The notes under the pieces are model-generated. The model was given only the letters and a program-made list of their open reading frames with translations, was not told where the DNA came from and made no database searches. A stretch of 64,000 nucleotides of DNA, taken from NCBI GenBank assembly GCA_013298025.1, contig JAAFJE010000012.1, positions 124,001 to 188,000 on the forward strand. The letters run 5' to 3'. This document shows positions 35,614 through 45,513 of the stretch, piece after piece. The stretch comes from Cytophagales bacterium (GTDB taxonomy: Bacteria > Bacteroidota > Bacteroidia > Cytophagales > Spirosomataceae). A program made the position numbers and the translations under genes. The stretch's first letter is position 1. Every line of letters begins with the position of its first letter.

Positions 35614-35642
35614 AAAGCAACAATCCAAAGGACTGTTGCTTT
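35614..35642 (-). terminator. Terminator of the GntR regulator gene
   Basis: AAGCAACA and TGTTGCTT form the stem; on the minus strand a T run follows. It lies 23 bases after the GntR stop codon. Confidence 0.75.
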
Positions 35643-35664
35643 CCACCTTTTCTAATATACCTTA

Positions 35665-36693
35665 TTATAATGAATTTCTTAGAATCATCTGCATGGGTAA
35701 CTGCGTATTGAGGCGTTTGCCTTCGAGTACAACCGAGGCTGCCAATTTGCCAGCTTCTTCGAGTGGGCTTGCCATCACGGTGATACCGCCGGCCAGAATT
35801 TCTTTGTAACAAGAATCTTGTAAAGAAATCAGCCCAATTTGCTTGCCTAAAGTAAGATTTTGGCTTGCAGCCGACTTGATGGCCAATACCAAATCGGTAT
35901 CGTCCATGGTCAAGTACGCATTACCTGCTTCTACTTGTTCGCCTTCCAAGCCATCTAGTACTTGGAAATCGAAGCCATTGTCTTCGCAGAAATTGCGGAA
36001 ACCCGTAATGAGTTCGGCATCAAAATATTCTTCTTCTGTTAAAACCAAGTTGAGGGTGTTGTATTGGCTAAATTTATCTACATTGTCTTGCATCACCTTG
36101 CGAATCTCTTCGCCCGAATTATTCAAGATAGAGGAGTTTGTGCCTTGAAAATTGAGGAACGATTTGTCGAGTAAAACCAAGCGTTCGCCCGATATTTTTT
36201 TAAGGCATTTATAGTTTTCGTCGTTCTCTTCTATCAAATGGGGCATAATCACATAATAGTGATAATTGCCTAGGTGATTATGGATGATTTCACGGAAGTT
36301 ATCGCTTTTATAATTATAGGTAAAAATATCTACAATTACATCTTTGCCTGCCGCTTGCACAAAGGCGTTGAAAATAGCCTTGTTGCTTTCTGTGATTTTA
36401 CCTACCAAGAAAAATACCTTTGTTTTTTTCTGAGCAGATTTGCCTGCAATAAAATATCCCTTTCTGAAGATAGACGTAATTACGCCCAAGCGATGCAATT
36501 CGGCATAAGCTCTTTCAACAGTATCACGAGAAAGATAGCACTCTTCGCTTGCCTCGTTGATAGAAGGTAGTCGTTCGCCGACTTTTAACGCACCCGCTTC
36601 GATGTCGGCCAACAACGAATTAACTAATTGTTGGTACTTGGGAGTTTTAGAGTCATGCTTGATTTGAGCAAATTCTACAAATGTCTTCATCAT
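35665..36693 (-). CDS. GntR family transcriptional regulator with LacI-like effector domain
   Basis: The 342-residue protein has an N-terminal GntR winged helix (residues about 12-85: KYQQLVNSLLADIEAGALKVGERLPSINEASEECYLSRDTVERAYAELHRLGVI) and a periplasmic-binding-protein-like effector domain (about 95-342, ending GGITVMASPLEEAGKLAASVVLEGKRLNTQLPMQMILRNSL). Members control carbohydrate uptake and degradation genes in Bacteroidota. A divergent paralogue lacking the DNA-binding domain lies 628 bases upstream. The ligand is probably a sugar. Confidence 0.92.
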   Translation of the reverse strand: MMKTFVEFAQIKHDSKTPKYQQLVNSLLADIEAGALKVGERLPSINEASEECYLSRDTVERAYAELHRLGVITSIFRKGYFIAGKSAQKKTKVFFLVGKITESNKAIFNAFVQAAGKDVIVDIFTYNYKSDNFREIIHNHLGNYHYYVIMPHLIEENDENYKCLKKISGERLVLLDKSFLNFQGTNSSILNNSGEEIRKVMQDNVDKFSQYNTLNLVLTEEEYFDAELITGFRNFCEDNGFDFQVLDGLEGEQVEAGNAYLTMDDTDLVLAIKSAASQNLTLGKQIGLISLQDSCYKEILAGGITVMASPLEEAGKLAASVVLEGKRLNTQLPMQMILRNSL

Positions 36694-37320
36694 ACAAAAA
36701 AATGGATAGTATTTATAAGGTATTGGGGCTTATATTTTTTGTTTTTATAGCAACACTCGTTGAAATAATCATGTAATAAATGAGGTAAAACGAGAAAGGA
36801 AACGGCTATTACAACGAGTTATTAACTTATAAAAACAAAAGAATCTAATCGTCTGAATTATGATAAATCTTAGATTTTTGATACACCAAAATTATAATAG
36901 CTTGACAGCATTATCATAGGACATCTCTAGCAAAAACTGGTACATATCTTGCAAAAGCTCATACATAGGACATTTTTTGCGGTATTCAGAGGTATTTTGA
37001 AATATTTATCCTGTAATAAATTACCATTTTTAGATTTTTCATAAAGAAAAGAAGAAAGAAAAGCTTTTTGTATTTTAGCCAGACGATAGGCAACAAAAAA
37101 TCCTCAGCTAAAAGCAGAGGATTTACCCTAACCAAATGTATGATGAAGCCGCTTTAGTGACCCAAAACAACCACGTGCAAGGTAGCATACCCTGCTTGCC
37201 AAGCGTATCCTGACATATCCTGTTGCCCTGAATTACCCCTATAGCACGGCATAAAACAGGATATTGAAACCCCTCGTTTGAGCGTAATTTTATTCGGAAG
37301 TAAATCGCCATTAAAACCGT
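36694..37320. other. Gene-poor region between the GntR regulator and its headless paralogue
   Basis: No convincing gene is present. The right part (about 37124-37320) may be the decayed DNA-binding half of the paralogue: short in-frame pieces such as CLPSV and FERNFIRK resemble GntR wing and helix segments but are interrupted by stops. AAATCCTC/GAGGATTT at 37098-37124 forms a hairpin with an A run that would act as a terminator on the minus strand, although no minus-strand gene upstream of it was found. Confidence 0.4.
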
Positions 37321-38142
37321 TTGCAAGTGATAAAAACAGACACTATTATCAATCAAGAAAAAGACACACGTACCTTGAAAATACTTTTCGTATTCAATCG
37401 TCTTAGTGATTTTGAAGACCAACTCTACAAAAGCTTTCTGCAAGCCATAGACGGAAAAGCTTTTGTAGATGTGTATGTGCAGCCTTTTTCGCCCCAATCT
37501 GCCCTACACTTCGACCAAGTAATCAGGCATAAAACCGAGCAATACGATGTGATAGCCCTCTTGCTTCATGCGGTGCATCTCAACGAAGATATACTCAAAA
37601 CCATCAATAGCATCCCTAAGCAAAAACTCTTATTGCTTGATAAGAAAAATCCTTTTGTGCGTGGGCAATACGCTTGCGTGTATCATGATTTTCAGCAAGG
37701 CATCGCCGAAGTATTGGCTAGTTATCGACACCTTTTTTTGAAATACCAAGCCATCAATATTGTTATTGAAGAGCCTAGTTTTTTACAAAGAGAAATGGCC
37801 GAAACCATTCGAGCCTTTACACAAGCAAACGCCCAGCATTGTCATATTTACACCTCTTTCAATGCCGCTATCGTGCGTAAAAATGAGGCATATTTGGTAT
37901 TTTCCGAAACCTTTTTAGCCGAAATTCTCAAAGTTTGTCACCATAAAACCTTCACATTGGGTAAAGATTTAGGCATTGTTTCATACCACGAAACGCCCCT
38001 GAAAGAAGTCCTTTGTGGAGGCATTACAGTACTCACCGCCAATCATACTCAACTCGGAAAATCGGCTGCCGAGTTGATTTTACAACAAAGCCAACAGCAC
38101 GTGCCCAACCCTTTTGTGTTTATCCAACGAAATTCTTTGTAA
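37321..38142 (+). pseudogene. GntR-type effector domain without its DNA-binding domain
   Basis: The frame encodes 273 residues from a TTG (in-frame stop nine bases upstream). From LKILFVFNRLSDFEDQLYKSFLQAI to GGITVLTANHTQLGKSAAELILQQS and the end FVFIQRNSL it aligns along its whole length with the effector domain of the intact GntR protein at 35665-36693, including GKDLGIVSYHETPLKEVL versus GKQIGLISLQDSCYKEIL. The winged-helix part is absent and the upstream 200 bases show only scrambled traces. It is most likely a decayed regulator; a functional DNA-binding-free modulator is a less likely alternative. Confidence 0.6.
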
Positions 38143-38319
38143 AAAATAAAAATACCTTGTACCGTTATGCGGAATTGTGGTTGATAGAACAATGAAAAAT
38201 AGCATCCTTGCGTTGTGTTTTTGTACTTTATTCGGTCTATAAAGTAGGTAAATGGGCAAAAAAGCTTTATCTTTACTCGTTAAGGCACAATACGCAGGCT
38301 GTAATGAGGATTTAATCGA

Positions 38320-41300
38320 ATGAGAATCAAAACTTTGCTGCTATTGCTTTGGAGTACTTGTAATGTTTTGACAGCCATTGGACAAATCAAGTTCAATCAT
38401 ATTGGCACACAACAAGGTCTTTCACAAAGTACAGCATTTAATATATTTCAAGATAGTAGAGGCTTTCTTTGGTTTGCTACTTCCGATGGGCTAAACAAAT
38501 ACGATGGCTACCGCTTTACGGTATATCGCCACGAATTTGATAAACCCAACTCGATTAGTAGTAGCAATATCTCTTGTATTACCGAAGATTTTGAAGGAAA
38601 TCTTTGGATTGGTACAATCAATGGAGGCGTAAATAAATTGGAGGTAAAAACCGGCAAATTTATTCGCTACGACTCCGACAAATACCACGCAAATATTGGC
38701 AACCGAAGCATTTCGGGCATTATTGCTACCCGTGACCATAAAATCTGGGCTGCAACCTACGGCTACGGACTTTTGACGATAGACCTCGACAAAAACTCGG
38801 TTTCTTGGCGTTTGTCAGAAGCCAAACAGCTTACTACTTACGACATTACGAAGCTTTACTACGACAAAAAAGGAAACATCTGGATTGGCGGTCACTATGG
38901 TGTAATGACCATGATTGACCCCGCCGGCAAAGCCCAAACCTTTCGGCTAGAAAACGAACTTCCTCCGCAAAAAAACCAAATCAATTGCCTTTTTGAAGAA
39001 GCCAACGGCGATTTGCTCGTAGGCACAAGAGGCAATGGGCTGTATAAATTCGACTCGCAAAGCAAGCAGTTTGTACGACTGCTCTACAACCCAGCCGTAA
39101 CCGACAAAGAGAACATCATCACCAGTATGGTGCGTGACAAACAGGGCATTTTGTGGATTGGCACAGATAGCGGTGTGCTATTGGTGCAAAATGCCAATTA
39201 CAAAAATCCTACACGCTTACAGGCAAATCCAGACGAAGAAAATGGACTGAGTTCGTTTTCTATCATCTCCCTTTTTGTTGACAAAGACAACAACGTTTGG
39301 ATTGGCACATGGGAAGGCGGGCTGAATGTGCATTACCGCCGACACAGCCGTTTTGCTTTGTACAGGCATCAGTCGAACAAAACCCAAAGCTTGCTCAGTA
39401 ATAAAGTCACTTCTATCAGTTGCGAAAACAACGATAAAATCTGGATAGGCAGCAACAACGGGCTTACGCTACTCGACCGCACAACCAACCAGTTTAAGCA
39501 TTTTATCAACGACCCCGAAACTGCCAAAATTCAAAACAACAACGACATCGTGTTCCTCCTCCACGACCGAGACGGCGATATGTTTGCAGGTGTTTGGGGC
39601 ATTGGCTTACGCTTGCTACGCAAAGGCAGCAGTGTTTTTGAAGATTATATGTATGCCAAAGGCTCGTTCGGAACGCATATTTCGGCAATTTGTACCGCTT
39701 CGCAACCCAATAAAGTGTGGCTTGGCACACAAGGCGATGGCGTGTTGCTTTTCGACAAACAAACCAAAACCTTTACGCCCATCAGAGAACTCAACAAAGT
39801 GGGGCTACTGGCTGGCATTCAGGTAAACTCTTTGATGGAAGATGTTTCGGGCGTGCTGTGGGTAGGCTCGTATGACAATGGGGTGTTTACCTACAATACC
39901 CGCACCAAACAAATCAGGCATTTTTCGCAAACCGATACCGAAGGAAGTTTGCGAGGAACATCGGCGTACCGCATTTTTCAAGACTCGAAACGAAGAATAT
40001 GGATTGGGACAAATGGCGGTGGACTAAACCTGTATAATCCTCAAAAACAGAACTTTAGCGTATTGACTAAAACCGATGGTTTGCCCAACAATACCGTTAA
40101 AGGGATTATGGAAGACGGGCATCAAAACCTCTGGCTGGCTACCAACGAAGGACTGGCAGTGTATGATACTAAAAATAAAACGTTTCGCAATTTTGCCGAA
40201 TCGGATGGCTTGCAGGGAAAAGAGTTTTTAATCAATGCTTATGCCAAAAACCAACGAGGCGAAATGTTTTTTGGCGGTACGGGGGGCTTGAACGTTTTTC
40301 ACCCCGATAGCCTCAAAGGACGCAACGAAGTGCCGCAAGTGTATATCACGGGCTTGAAGCTTTTTAATAAAACGGTAGAAATTGGCGAAGATTCGCCTTT
40401 GCAACAAGATATTGCTTTTACCCAAGAAATCACCTTCAAATCGAGCGAAAACGTGATTACTTTTGAATACGTAGCACTTGATTTTCAACAACTGAAAAAC
40501 AACCAATACGCTTATCAACTCGAAGGCTTCGACGAAGATTGGAATTTTGTCAATAAACAACGCAGTGCCATTTATACCAACCTCAGCCCTGGCGAATACA
40601 CTTTTAAGGTAAAAGTTACAAACAGCGATGGCGTTTGGAACGAAAACCCCACAACGCTCAAAGTGATTGTACTGCCTCCTTGGTACCGTACTTGGTGGGC
40701 TTATAGCATTTACTTTTTGATGCTCGTGGCAGGCTTGATTGCCCTACGGAGAATGATTGAAATAAGAGAGCGTTTTAAGTCGGATTTACGGTTGAAAGAA
40801 AAAGAAAAAGAACAAATCAGGGAATTAGACCGCCTGAAAACCAATTTTTTCACCAATATTTCGCATGAATTTAGAACACCTTTAACGCTTATTATCAGCC
40901 CATTAGAACGATTTTTTGCCGAAAATCCACAATTGCCCGAAAAGCAACAAACGCAATTTAACCTCATTTATCGCAATGCGAAACAATTGCTTAAATTGAT
41001 TAATCAGTTGCTCGATTTATCGAAATTGGAAGCGGGGAAATTTACACCCGAAATTTCGCAAAACGATTTGGTAGAATTTTTAGAAAAAATCGTGGCTTCG
41101 TTCAAAACATTGGCCGAACAAAAGCATATTCAGCTACAATTTACCAAAACCGTAACCCAATTGATGGCGTATTACGATGCCGATATTGTAGAGAAAGTTA
41201 TCACCAATTTGCTGTCGAATGCCTTTAAATATACCCCCGAACAAGGACAAATCACCCTTGATTTGCACATTATTTTCGACGAAAACACACAAGCCCAAAA

Positions 41301-42399
41301 GGTACAATTGCAAGTAAGCGATACGGGTACAGGCATCAAAACGGAACATTTATCCCAAATATTCAATCGTTTTTATCAAGTACAAGAAAGCGGTCAACCA
41401 CAAGTAGTTGGCACGGGCGTAGGCTTGGCTTTGTGCAAAGAGCTTACCACCCTCCACCGTGGCGAAATTTCGGTTGCCAGTACCTACCACAAAGGTTGTA
41501 CCTTTACGGTTGTGCTGCCCATTGCAAAAGAGGCTTTCGATAAAAACTGGTTTAAGGAAAGTGTTGCTTCGCAAGGCATTGATATGCCTGTGTTGCCCAA
41601 AGCCACGAGCAAAACACCAGCGTTGCCCAACGACGACAAGCCTATTTTGTTATTGGCCGAAGACAACGAAGAATTACGAGAATACATTGCCGAAATATTC
41701 AAAGGCAATTTTCAAGTGATGGAAGCCGACAACGGACAAGCCGCTTGGGAAAAAACCCAACAAATACTTCCCGATTTGATTATTTCAGACTGGATGATGC
41801 CTCAAATGACAGGCATAGATTTTTGTCAGTTGGTCAAAGAAAATGAAAAGACCAGTCACATTCCTGTGATTATTCTCACCTCTAAAAGCAACCACGAAAG
41901 TAAAATTGTAGGATGGGAAAAAGGGGCTGACGACTACATTACCAAGCCATTCAATGCCAATTTGCTAGAAGCAAGGGTAAAAAATTTACTAGAAATTCGT
42001 CGAAAACTCAGGGAAAGATTTGCCCAAGAAGTAGAGATTCAACCCAAAGAAATCACCCTCAATTCGGCTGATGAGCATTTCTTAGAAAGGGCTATCAGAA
42101 CTGTAGAAGAAAACCTCGAAAACTCGGCTTTTGATATTCAGCAATTAGAAATAGAGCTTAAAATGAGCAATATGCAATTGTACCGCAAACTCAAAAGTTT
42201 AACCAATTTATCGGGAAATGAGTTTATTCGTAGCATTCGCCTCAAACGAGCCGTGCAGTTGCTCGAAACCAATTCGTTTACGGTATCAGAAATTGCCTAC
42301 AAGGTGGGCTTCAATGACCCTTCGTATTTTACCCGTATTTTCAAAAAAGAATACGGTATGTCGCCAACCGAAATGCGTGACAAAGTAAAAGAGCTATAA
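38320..42399 (+). CDS. Hybrid two-component system regulator (HTCS)
   Basis: The 1359-residue protein merges a sensor kinase and a response regulator. A signal peptide (1-22) is followed by periplasmic Reg_prop beta-propeller repeats (about 23-690; repeated IWIGTxxGGL-type units), a Y_Y_Y domain (about 727-783) and one membrane helix (about 792-810). A HisKA domain with H near 848 (FFTNISHEFRTPLTLI), HATPase (N-box NLLSNAFKYTP near 963), a receiver with D near 1157 (LIISDWMMPQMTG), and a C-terminal AraC DNA-binding domain (1260-1359) complete it. HTCS proteins sense oligosaccharides and activate polysaccharide-utilisation genes. The GH115 and GH30 genes 6 kb downstream are candidate targets, but no susCD pair is in the window. 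Confidence 0.97.
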   Translation: MRIKTLLLLLWSTCNVLTAIGQIKFNHIGTQQGLSQSTAFNIFQDSRGFLWFATSDGLNKYDGYRFTVYRHEFDKPNSISSSNISCITEDFEGNLWIGTINGGVNKLEVKTGKFIRYDSDKYHANIGNRSISGIIATRDHKIWAATYGYGLLTIDLDKNSVSWRLSEAKQLTTYDITKLYYDKKGNIWIGGHYGVMTMIDPAGKAQTFRLENELPPQKNQINCLFEEANGDLLVGTRGNGLYKFDSQSKQFVRLLYNPAVTDKENIITSMVRDKQGILWIGTDSGVLLVQNANYKNPTRLQANPDEENGLSSFSIISLFVDKDNNVWIGTWEGGLNVHYRRHSRFALYRHQSNKTQSLLSNKVTSISCENNDKIWIGSNNGLTLLDRTTNQFKHFINDPETAKIQNNNDIVFLLHDRDGDMFAGVWGIGLRLLRKGSSVFEDYMYAKGSFGTHISAICTASQPNKVWLGTQGDGVLLFDKQTKTFTPIRELNKVGLLAGIQVNSLMEDVSGVLWVGSYDNGVFTYNTRTKQIRHFSQTDTEGSLRGTSAYRIFQDSKRRIWIGTNGGGLNLYNPQKQNFSVLTKTDGLPNNTVKGIMEDGHQNLWLATNEGLAVYDTKNKTFRNFAESDGLQGKEFLINAYAKNQRGEMFFGGTGGLNVFHPDSLKGRNEVPQVYITGLKLFNKTVEIGEDSPLQQDIAFTQEITFKSSENVITFEYVALDFQQLKNNQYAYQLEGFDEDWNFVNKQRSAIYTNLSPGEYTFKVKVTNSDGVWNENPTTLKVIVLPPWYRTWWAYSIYFLMLVAGLIALRRMIEIRERFKSDLRLKEKEKEQIRELDRLKTNFFTNISHEFRTPLTLIISPLERFFAENPQLPEKQQTQFNLIYRNAKQLLKLINQLLDLSKLEAGKFTPEISQNDLVEFLEKIVASFKTLAEQKHIQLQFTKTVTQLMAYYDADIVEKVITNLLSNAFKYTPEQGQITLDLHIIFDENTQAQKVQLQVSDTGTGIKTEHLSQIFNRFYQVQESGQPQVVGTGVGLALCKELTTLHRGEISVASTYHKGCTFTVVLPIAKEAFDKNWFKESVASQGIDMPVLPKATSKTPALPNDDKPILLLAEDNEELREYIAEIFKGNFQVMEADNGQAAWEKTQQILPDLIISDWMMPQMTGIDFCQLVKENEKTSHIPVIILTSKSNHESKIVGWEKGADDYITKPFNANLLEARVKNLLEIRRKLRERFAQEVEIQPKEITLNSADEHFLERAIRTVEENLENSAFDIQQLEIELKMSNMQLYRKLKSLTNLSGNEFIRSIRLKRAVQLLETNSFTVSEIAYKVGFNDPSYFTRIFKKEYGMSPTEMRDKVKEL

Positions 42400-42428
42400 A
42401 AAAGGCTATCTGTTCGGATAGCCTTTTT
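42399..42428. terminator. Bidirectional terminator between HTCS and O-methyltransferase genes
   Basis: AAAAAGGCTATC and GATAGCCTTTTT pair perfectly over 12 bases with a TGTTCG loop, between two converging genes. Confidence 0.9.
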
Positions 42429-42429
42429 A

Positions 42430-43077
42430 TTACAATTTTCTACTCATCATGATACCATCTCTGATGGGCAACAATAGATTCTCTGTGCGAGGGTCATTGT
42501 GACACATCGCATTGAAATCTAGCAAATTACGGGTATCTTTATCTATCTTCCCTCCTACCATAGCATCGGCTACTTTACCGCTCCAAAGCACATTATCAGA
42601 CAAAATAAAGCCCCCTTGGCGAACTTTATCAAATACCAAATCGTAGTATTTGGCGTAGCTCAATTTATCGGCATCAATAAACACCAAATCAAATGTTTCG
42701 TCGAGTGTAGGAATAATTTTACCCGCATCGCCAATGATGTATTCGATTTTCGTAGCATAAGGCGATTGCTCAAAAAAGCTTCGAGTAAAACTTTCTAGTT
42801 CTTCGTTTACATCAATCGTAATCAACTTGCCGTCGTCGGGCAAGCCTTCTGCCAAGCAAAGAGCCGAATAGCCCGTATAAGTACCAATTTCTAAGATTCG
42901 CCTAGGACGCATCATTTGGCTGATACTTGCCAAAAAACGCCCTTGCAAATGCCCCGATAACATACGAGGTTGAAGAATTTTCAAATGCGTATCTCGGTCG
43001 AGTTTTTTCAATAAATTACTCTCTTCAGAAGTATGCGTTTCGGCATACCGACTAATATGTTCAGGAAGAAAATCCAT
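42430..43077 (-). CDS. O-methyltransferase (class I, AdoMet-dependent)
   Basis: The 215-residue protein belongs to the Methyltransf_3 (COMT/caffeoyl-CoA-like) family. The AdoMet motif is RILEIGTYTGYSALCLAEGLPDDGKLITIDVN (about 60-90). The metal and active-site region is LVFIDADKLSYAKYYDLVFDKVRQGGFILSDNVLWSGKVAD (about 130-170), with D-x-D and DN pairs for divalent metal. The length is standard. The substrate, a catechol-like or other small molecule, is not known. It is monocistronic. Confidence 0.93.
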   Translation of the reverse strand: MDFLPEHISRYAETHTSEESNLLKKLDRDTHLKILQPRMLSGHLQGRFLASISQMMRPRRILEIGTYTGYSALCLAEGLPDDGKLITIDVNEELESFTRSFFEQSPYATKIEYIIGDAGKIIPTLDETFDLVFIDADKLSYAKYYDLVFDKVRQGGFILSDNVLWSGKVADAMVGGKIDKDTRNLLDFNAMCHNDPRTENLLLPIRDGIMMSRKL

Positions 43078-43080
43078 ACG

Positions 43081-43330
43081 TAGTGAGTGAATTAGTGATT
43101 GAGCGAATTAGTGAATTAGCGAATTAACTACCTTATATTCAATTACTTATTATATAAATTTATTGAATCTAATATTAATAAAGCCACAAATCTCTGAAAA
43201 TAACACCACTAATTGTTAGTTGTGAATTGTGGCTTTCATTTTAACCAAAAGTGAATTTACACAATCAAGTCGCCGAAAATCAAAACCCTAATTCACAACT
43301 AACTAACTCACTAATTCACTAACTAATTCC
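43081..43330. repeat. AT-rich spacer with short GAATTAGTGA-type repeats
   Basis: The spacer between two same-strand methyltransferase genes has GAATTAGTGA/GAATTAGCGA repeated several times at 43087-43130 and the inverse CTAATTCACTAA type at 43298-43330, so the ends can pair. A similar GAATGAGTGAATGAG stretch lies at 31806-31825. No gene was found inside. Confidence 0.5.
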
Positions 43331-43343
43331 CAATTCTGCTTGG

Positions 43344-44114
43344 TTACTTGGTGGCAATATAAAAGAAATCGAAGCAATCTTCGGCATCGTCGTTCAAGAA
43401 ATAATCTTGCCAAGTGATGTCGGAAACCAATTGGTTATCATTTTTCTGGATAAGATTACGGCTCATGCGGTTGGCAATATCGTAAGGCACTTGCAAAAGC
43501 CATCTTGGCAAACGGTATTGTAAGTTAAAAATATCGAAGCGTGTAATTTTTTGTACAGCCCGTTTATTTTCTTCATAATACGCCATTACTTTGGCATTGC
43601 CATGCACGCCTTTTGTTTCGATGGTTGGGAAAAAGCGAAGAATCAAATTTTTCAATTCATCAGCCAAATACTCACGCACGTGCCAAGGATTGCGGGTTAA
43701 AGAGTATTTTCGGTTTACGGTTGTCAAAATCAATTTTCCTCCCGGTTTCAGTACCCGATACGCTTCTTTGATAAAAGCCGCATCGTCTTCGATATGCTCA
43801 ATTACCTGAAACGTAACGATATAGTCGAACGTATTATCAGCCAACCCTTTGAGTGGTGGCAAAAACATATCAATGAAAGTAAACGAAGGATACTCTTTCG
43901 TTAGCTTTTGCATCAAAGGCTCATTTTTATCAACGCCAGTATAATTGGATACAGCAGGAGCCAATACAGCCACTCCACGACCAGTACCGCAGCCGATTTC
44001 GAGCAAATTGCCAGAAACCATTTGAGCAGCTTGAATATAAGGAAACAACAATCGCTGGTGGACAGGATTATCGGAAACGAGTTCGGAAGAAGCGATTTCG
44101 GTAGTTTTGTACAT
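43344..44114 (-). CDS. Class I SAM-dependent methyltransferase
   Basis: A 256-residue Methyltransf_11-type protein. Motif I is LLEIGCGTGRGVAVLAPAVSNYTGVDKN (about 37-64). The post-motif VTFQVIEHIEDDAAFIKEAYRVLKPGGKLILTTVN (about 99-134) is typical of UbiE/biotin-type small-molecule methyltransferases. The C-terminal 100 residues (FNLQYRLPRWLLQVPYDIANRMSRNLI) are an extra helical part. The substrate is unknown. It is a single gene on the same strand as the O-methyltransferase, separated by 266 bases of repeats. Confidence 0.9.
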   Translation of the reverse strand: MYKTTEIASSELVSDNPVHQRLLFPYIQAAQMVSGNLLEIGCGTGRGVAVLAPAVSNYTGVDKNEPLMQKLTKEYPSFTFIDMFLPPLKGLADNTFDYIVTFQVIEHIEDDAAFIKEAYRVLKPGGKLILTTVNRKYSLTRNPWHVREYLADELKNLILRFFPTIETKGVHGNAKVMAYYEENKRAVQKITRFDIFNLQYRLPRWLLQVPYDIANRMSRNLIQKNDNQLVSDITWQDYFLNDDAEDCFDFFYIATK

Positions 44115-44361
44115 TGTTTTTTAACAAAATCAAAAGTTGTCGTGTTTTCTTGGTGAGGTATTTTAATAAAAATTTAGCTCCCTCAAGAAAAGTTTTTTCC
44201 AAAAATACCGCTTTTGCTTGACATCAGAAAAATACTGCTTAAATTGGTTCGTTATTTATGTAATCTTTTTGATTTTGTATTAAACTTAAAGCTGTGCCAA
44301 GGTTTATTCGTTATGGTCAATGTTAAAAGCCACACATCTCTAAGAACTAAGGATTTTTAAA

Positions 44362-44369
44362 TACATTTG
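44362..44369 (+). promoter_or_regulatory. -7 promoter box almost touching the ImmA/IrrE start codon
   Basis: TACATTTG matches TAnnTTTG and ends only four bases before the ATG at 44374. Transcription would then start at or near the start codon, giving a leaderless mRNA. Confidence 0.5.
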
Positions 44370-44373
44370 TACA

Positions 44374-45513
44374 ATGAGTACAAGAGTCACAAATATAAAT
44401 AAAGAAGTAATAGAATGGGCTATCATCAGAAATGGTAATAGTTTGGAGGATTTTTATGCTCAAAATCCAAATGTTGAAAGTTGGATTAAAGGCGAAAAAT
44501 ATCCGACCGTAAAACAGCTTGAGCATTTCACGCATAAAGTTCACGTGCCTTTGGGATATATGTTTCTTCCAAATCCTCCAGAGGAAAAACTTACCTTACC
44601 TTTTTTTAGAACTACCCAAAAAACAAGTACAGATAAAGTAAGCCTAAATGTTTATCATACGATACAAATCATTCAAGATAGACAAAACTGGCTGACAGAT
44701 TATTTGGAAGAGTTAGATTTTCCCGATTTAGATTTTGTCGGAAAGTATTCTGTAAAAGATGATTACAAGAAAATAGTCAACGATATTAGATTTACCCTAA
44801 AGATAGATTTAGATTGGGCAAGTAAGCATCATAATTGGGAACAAGCCTTGGATTATCTGACCAATAAAATTGAAGAGGCTGGCATTATCGTAACGTACAA
44901 CGGCATTGTTGGAACAAACACTCGTAGGGTTATAGATGTAAAAGAATGCAGAGGATTTGTATTGGTCAATAATAAAGCTCCTTTTTTATTTATCAATTCT
45001 GCTGATGCAAAAGCGGCTCAAATGTTTACGCTCATTCATGAATTAGCCCATGTTTGGCTAGGTGAAAGTGCTGGATTTGACAACCAACATCTTTTGCCTG
45101 CTCATCATCCAGTCGAAATTTTATGCGACGCTATTGCCGCTGAGTTTTTAGTTCCTGAAATCTATTTTTTACAAAAATGGGAAACTACAAAAGATTTCAA
45201 GCATTTAAGTAGCATTTTAAAAGTTAGTCCAATTGTCATTGGTAGAAGAGCTTTGGATTTAAAGCTGATTACAAAAAAAGAATTTTTAGCTTTTTATCAT
45301 CAATACTTGTCCGATTTCAAACAAAAAAAGGAAAGCCAACATGCTGGAGGCAACTTTTATGCAACAACTAAAAAAAGAGTGAGTTTGAGATTTGCAGCCT
45401 TTGTGAACAATGCCGTAAAAGATAATAAACTTTTGTATCGTGATGCCTATAAACTAACGAATATGAAAGGAGACACCTACAATAAATTTATAACTGAATA
45501 TTTGTATTCGTGA
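44374..45513 (+). CDS. XRE-ImmA/IrrE metallopeptidase-type antitoxin/regulator
   Basis: The 379-residue protein has an N-terminal helix-turn-helix-like region (residues 8-70, VIEWAIIRNGNSLEDFYAQNPNVESWIKGEKYPTVKQLEHFTHKVHVPLGYMFL). The COG2856/ImmA-IrrE peptidase domain has the zinc motif H222-E223-x-x-H226 (TLIHELAHVWLG) with downstream CDAIAAEFLVP (251-261). Such proteins cleave or regulate repressors and often pair with toxins. The next gene, a PIN-like DUF4411 protein, starts within its stop codon (GTGA overlap), a known pairing of a toxin-antitoxin type. The C-terminal 80 residues are basic. Confidence 0.9.
   Translation: MSTRVTNINKEVIEWAIIRNGNSLEDFYAQNPNVESWIKGEKYPTVKQLEHFTHKVHVPLGYMFLPNPPEEKLTLPFFRTTQKTSTDKVSLNVYHTIQIIQDRQNWLTDYLEELDFPDLDFVGKYSVKDDYKKIVNDIRFTLKIDLDWASKHHNWEQALDYLTNKIEEAGIIVTYNGIVGTNTRRVIDVKECRGFVLVNNKAPFLFINSADAKAAQMFTLIHELAHVWLGESAGFDNQHLLPAHHPVEILCDAIAAEFLVPEIYFLQKWETTKDFKHLSSILKVSPIVIGRRALDLKLITKKEFLAFYHQYLSDFKQKKESQHAGGNFYATTKKRVSLRFAAFVNNAVKDNKLLYRDAYKLTNMKGDTYNKFITEYLYS

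Noticed and set aside
37123-37497. A 124-codon minus-strand frame
   Set aside because: It lies over the decayed GntR-like sequence and the start of its effector domain; its composition is that of an antisense shadow.
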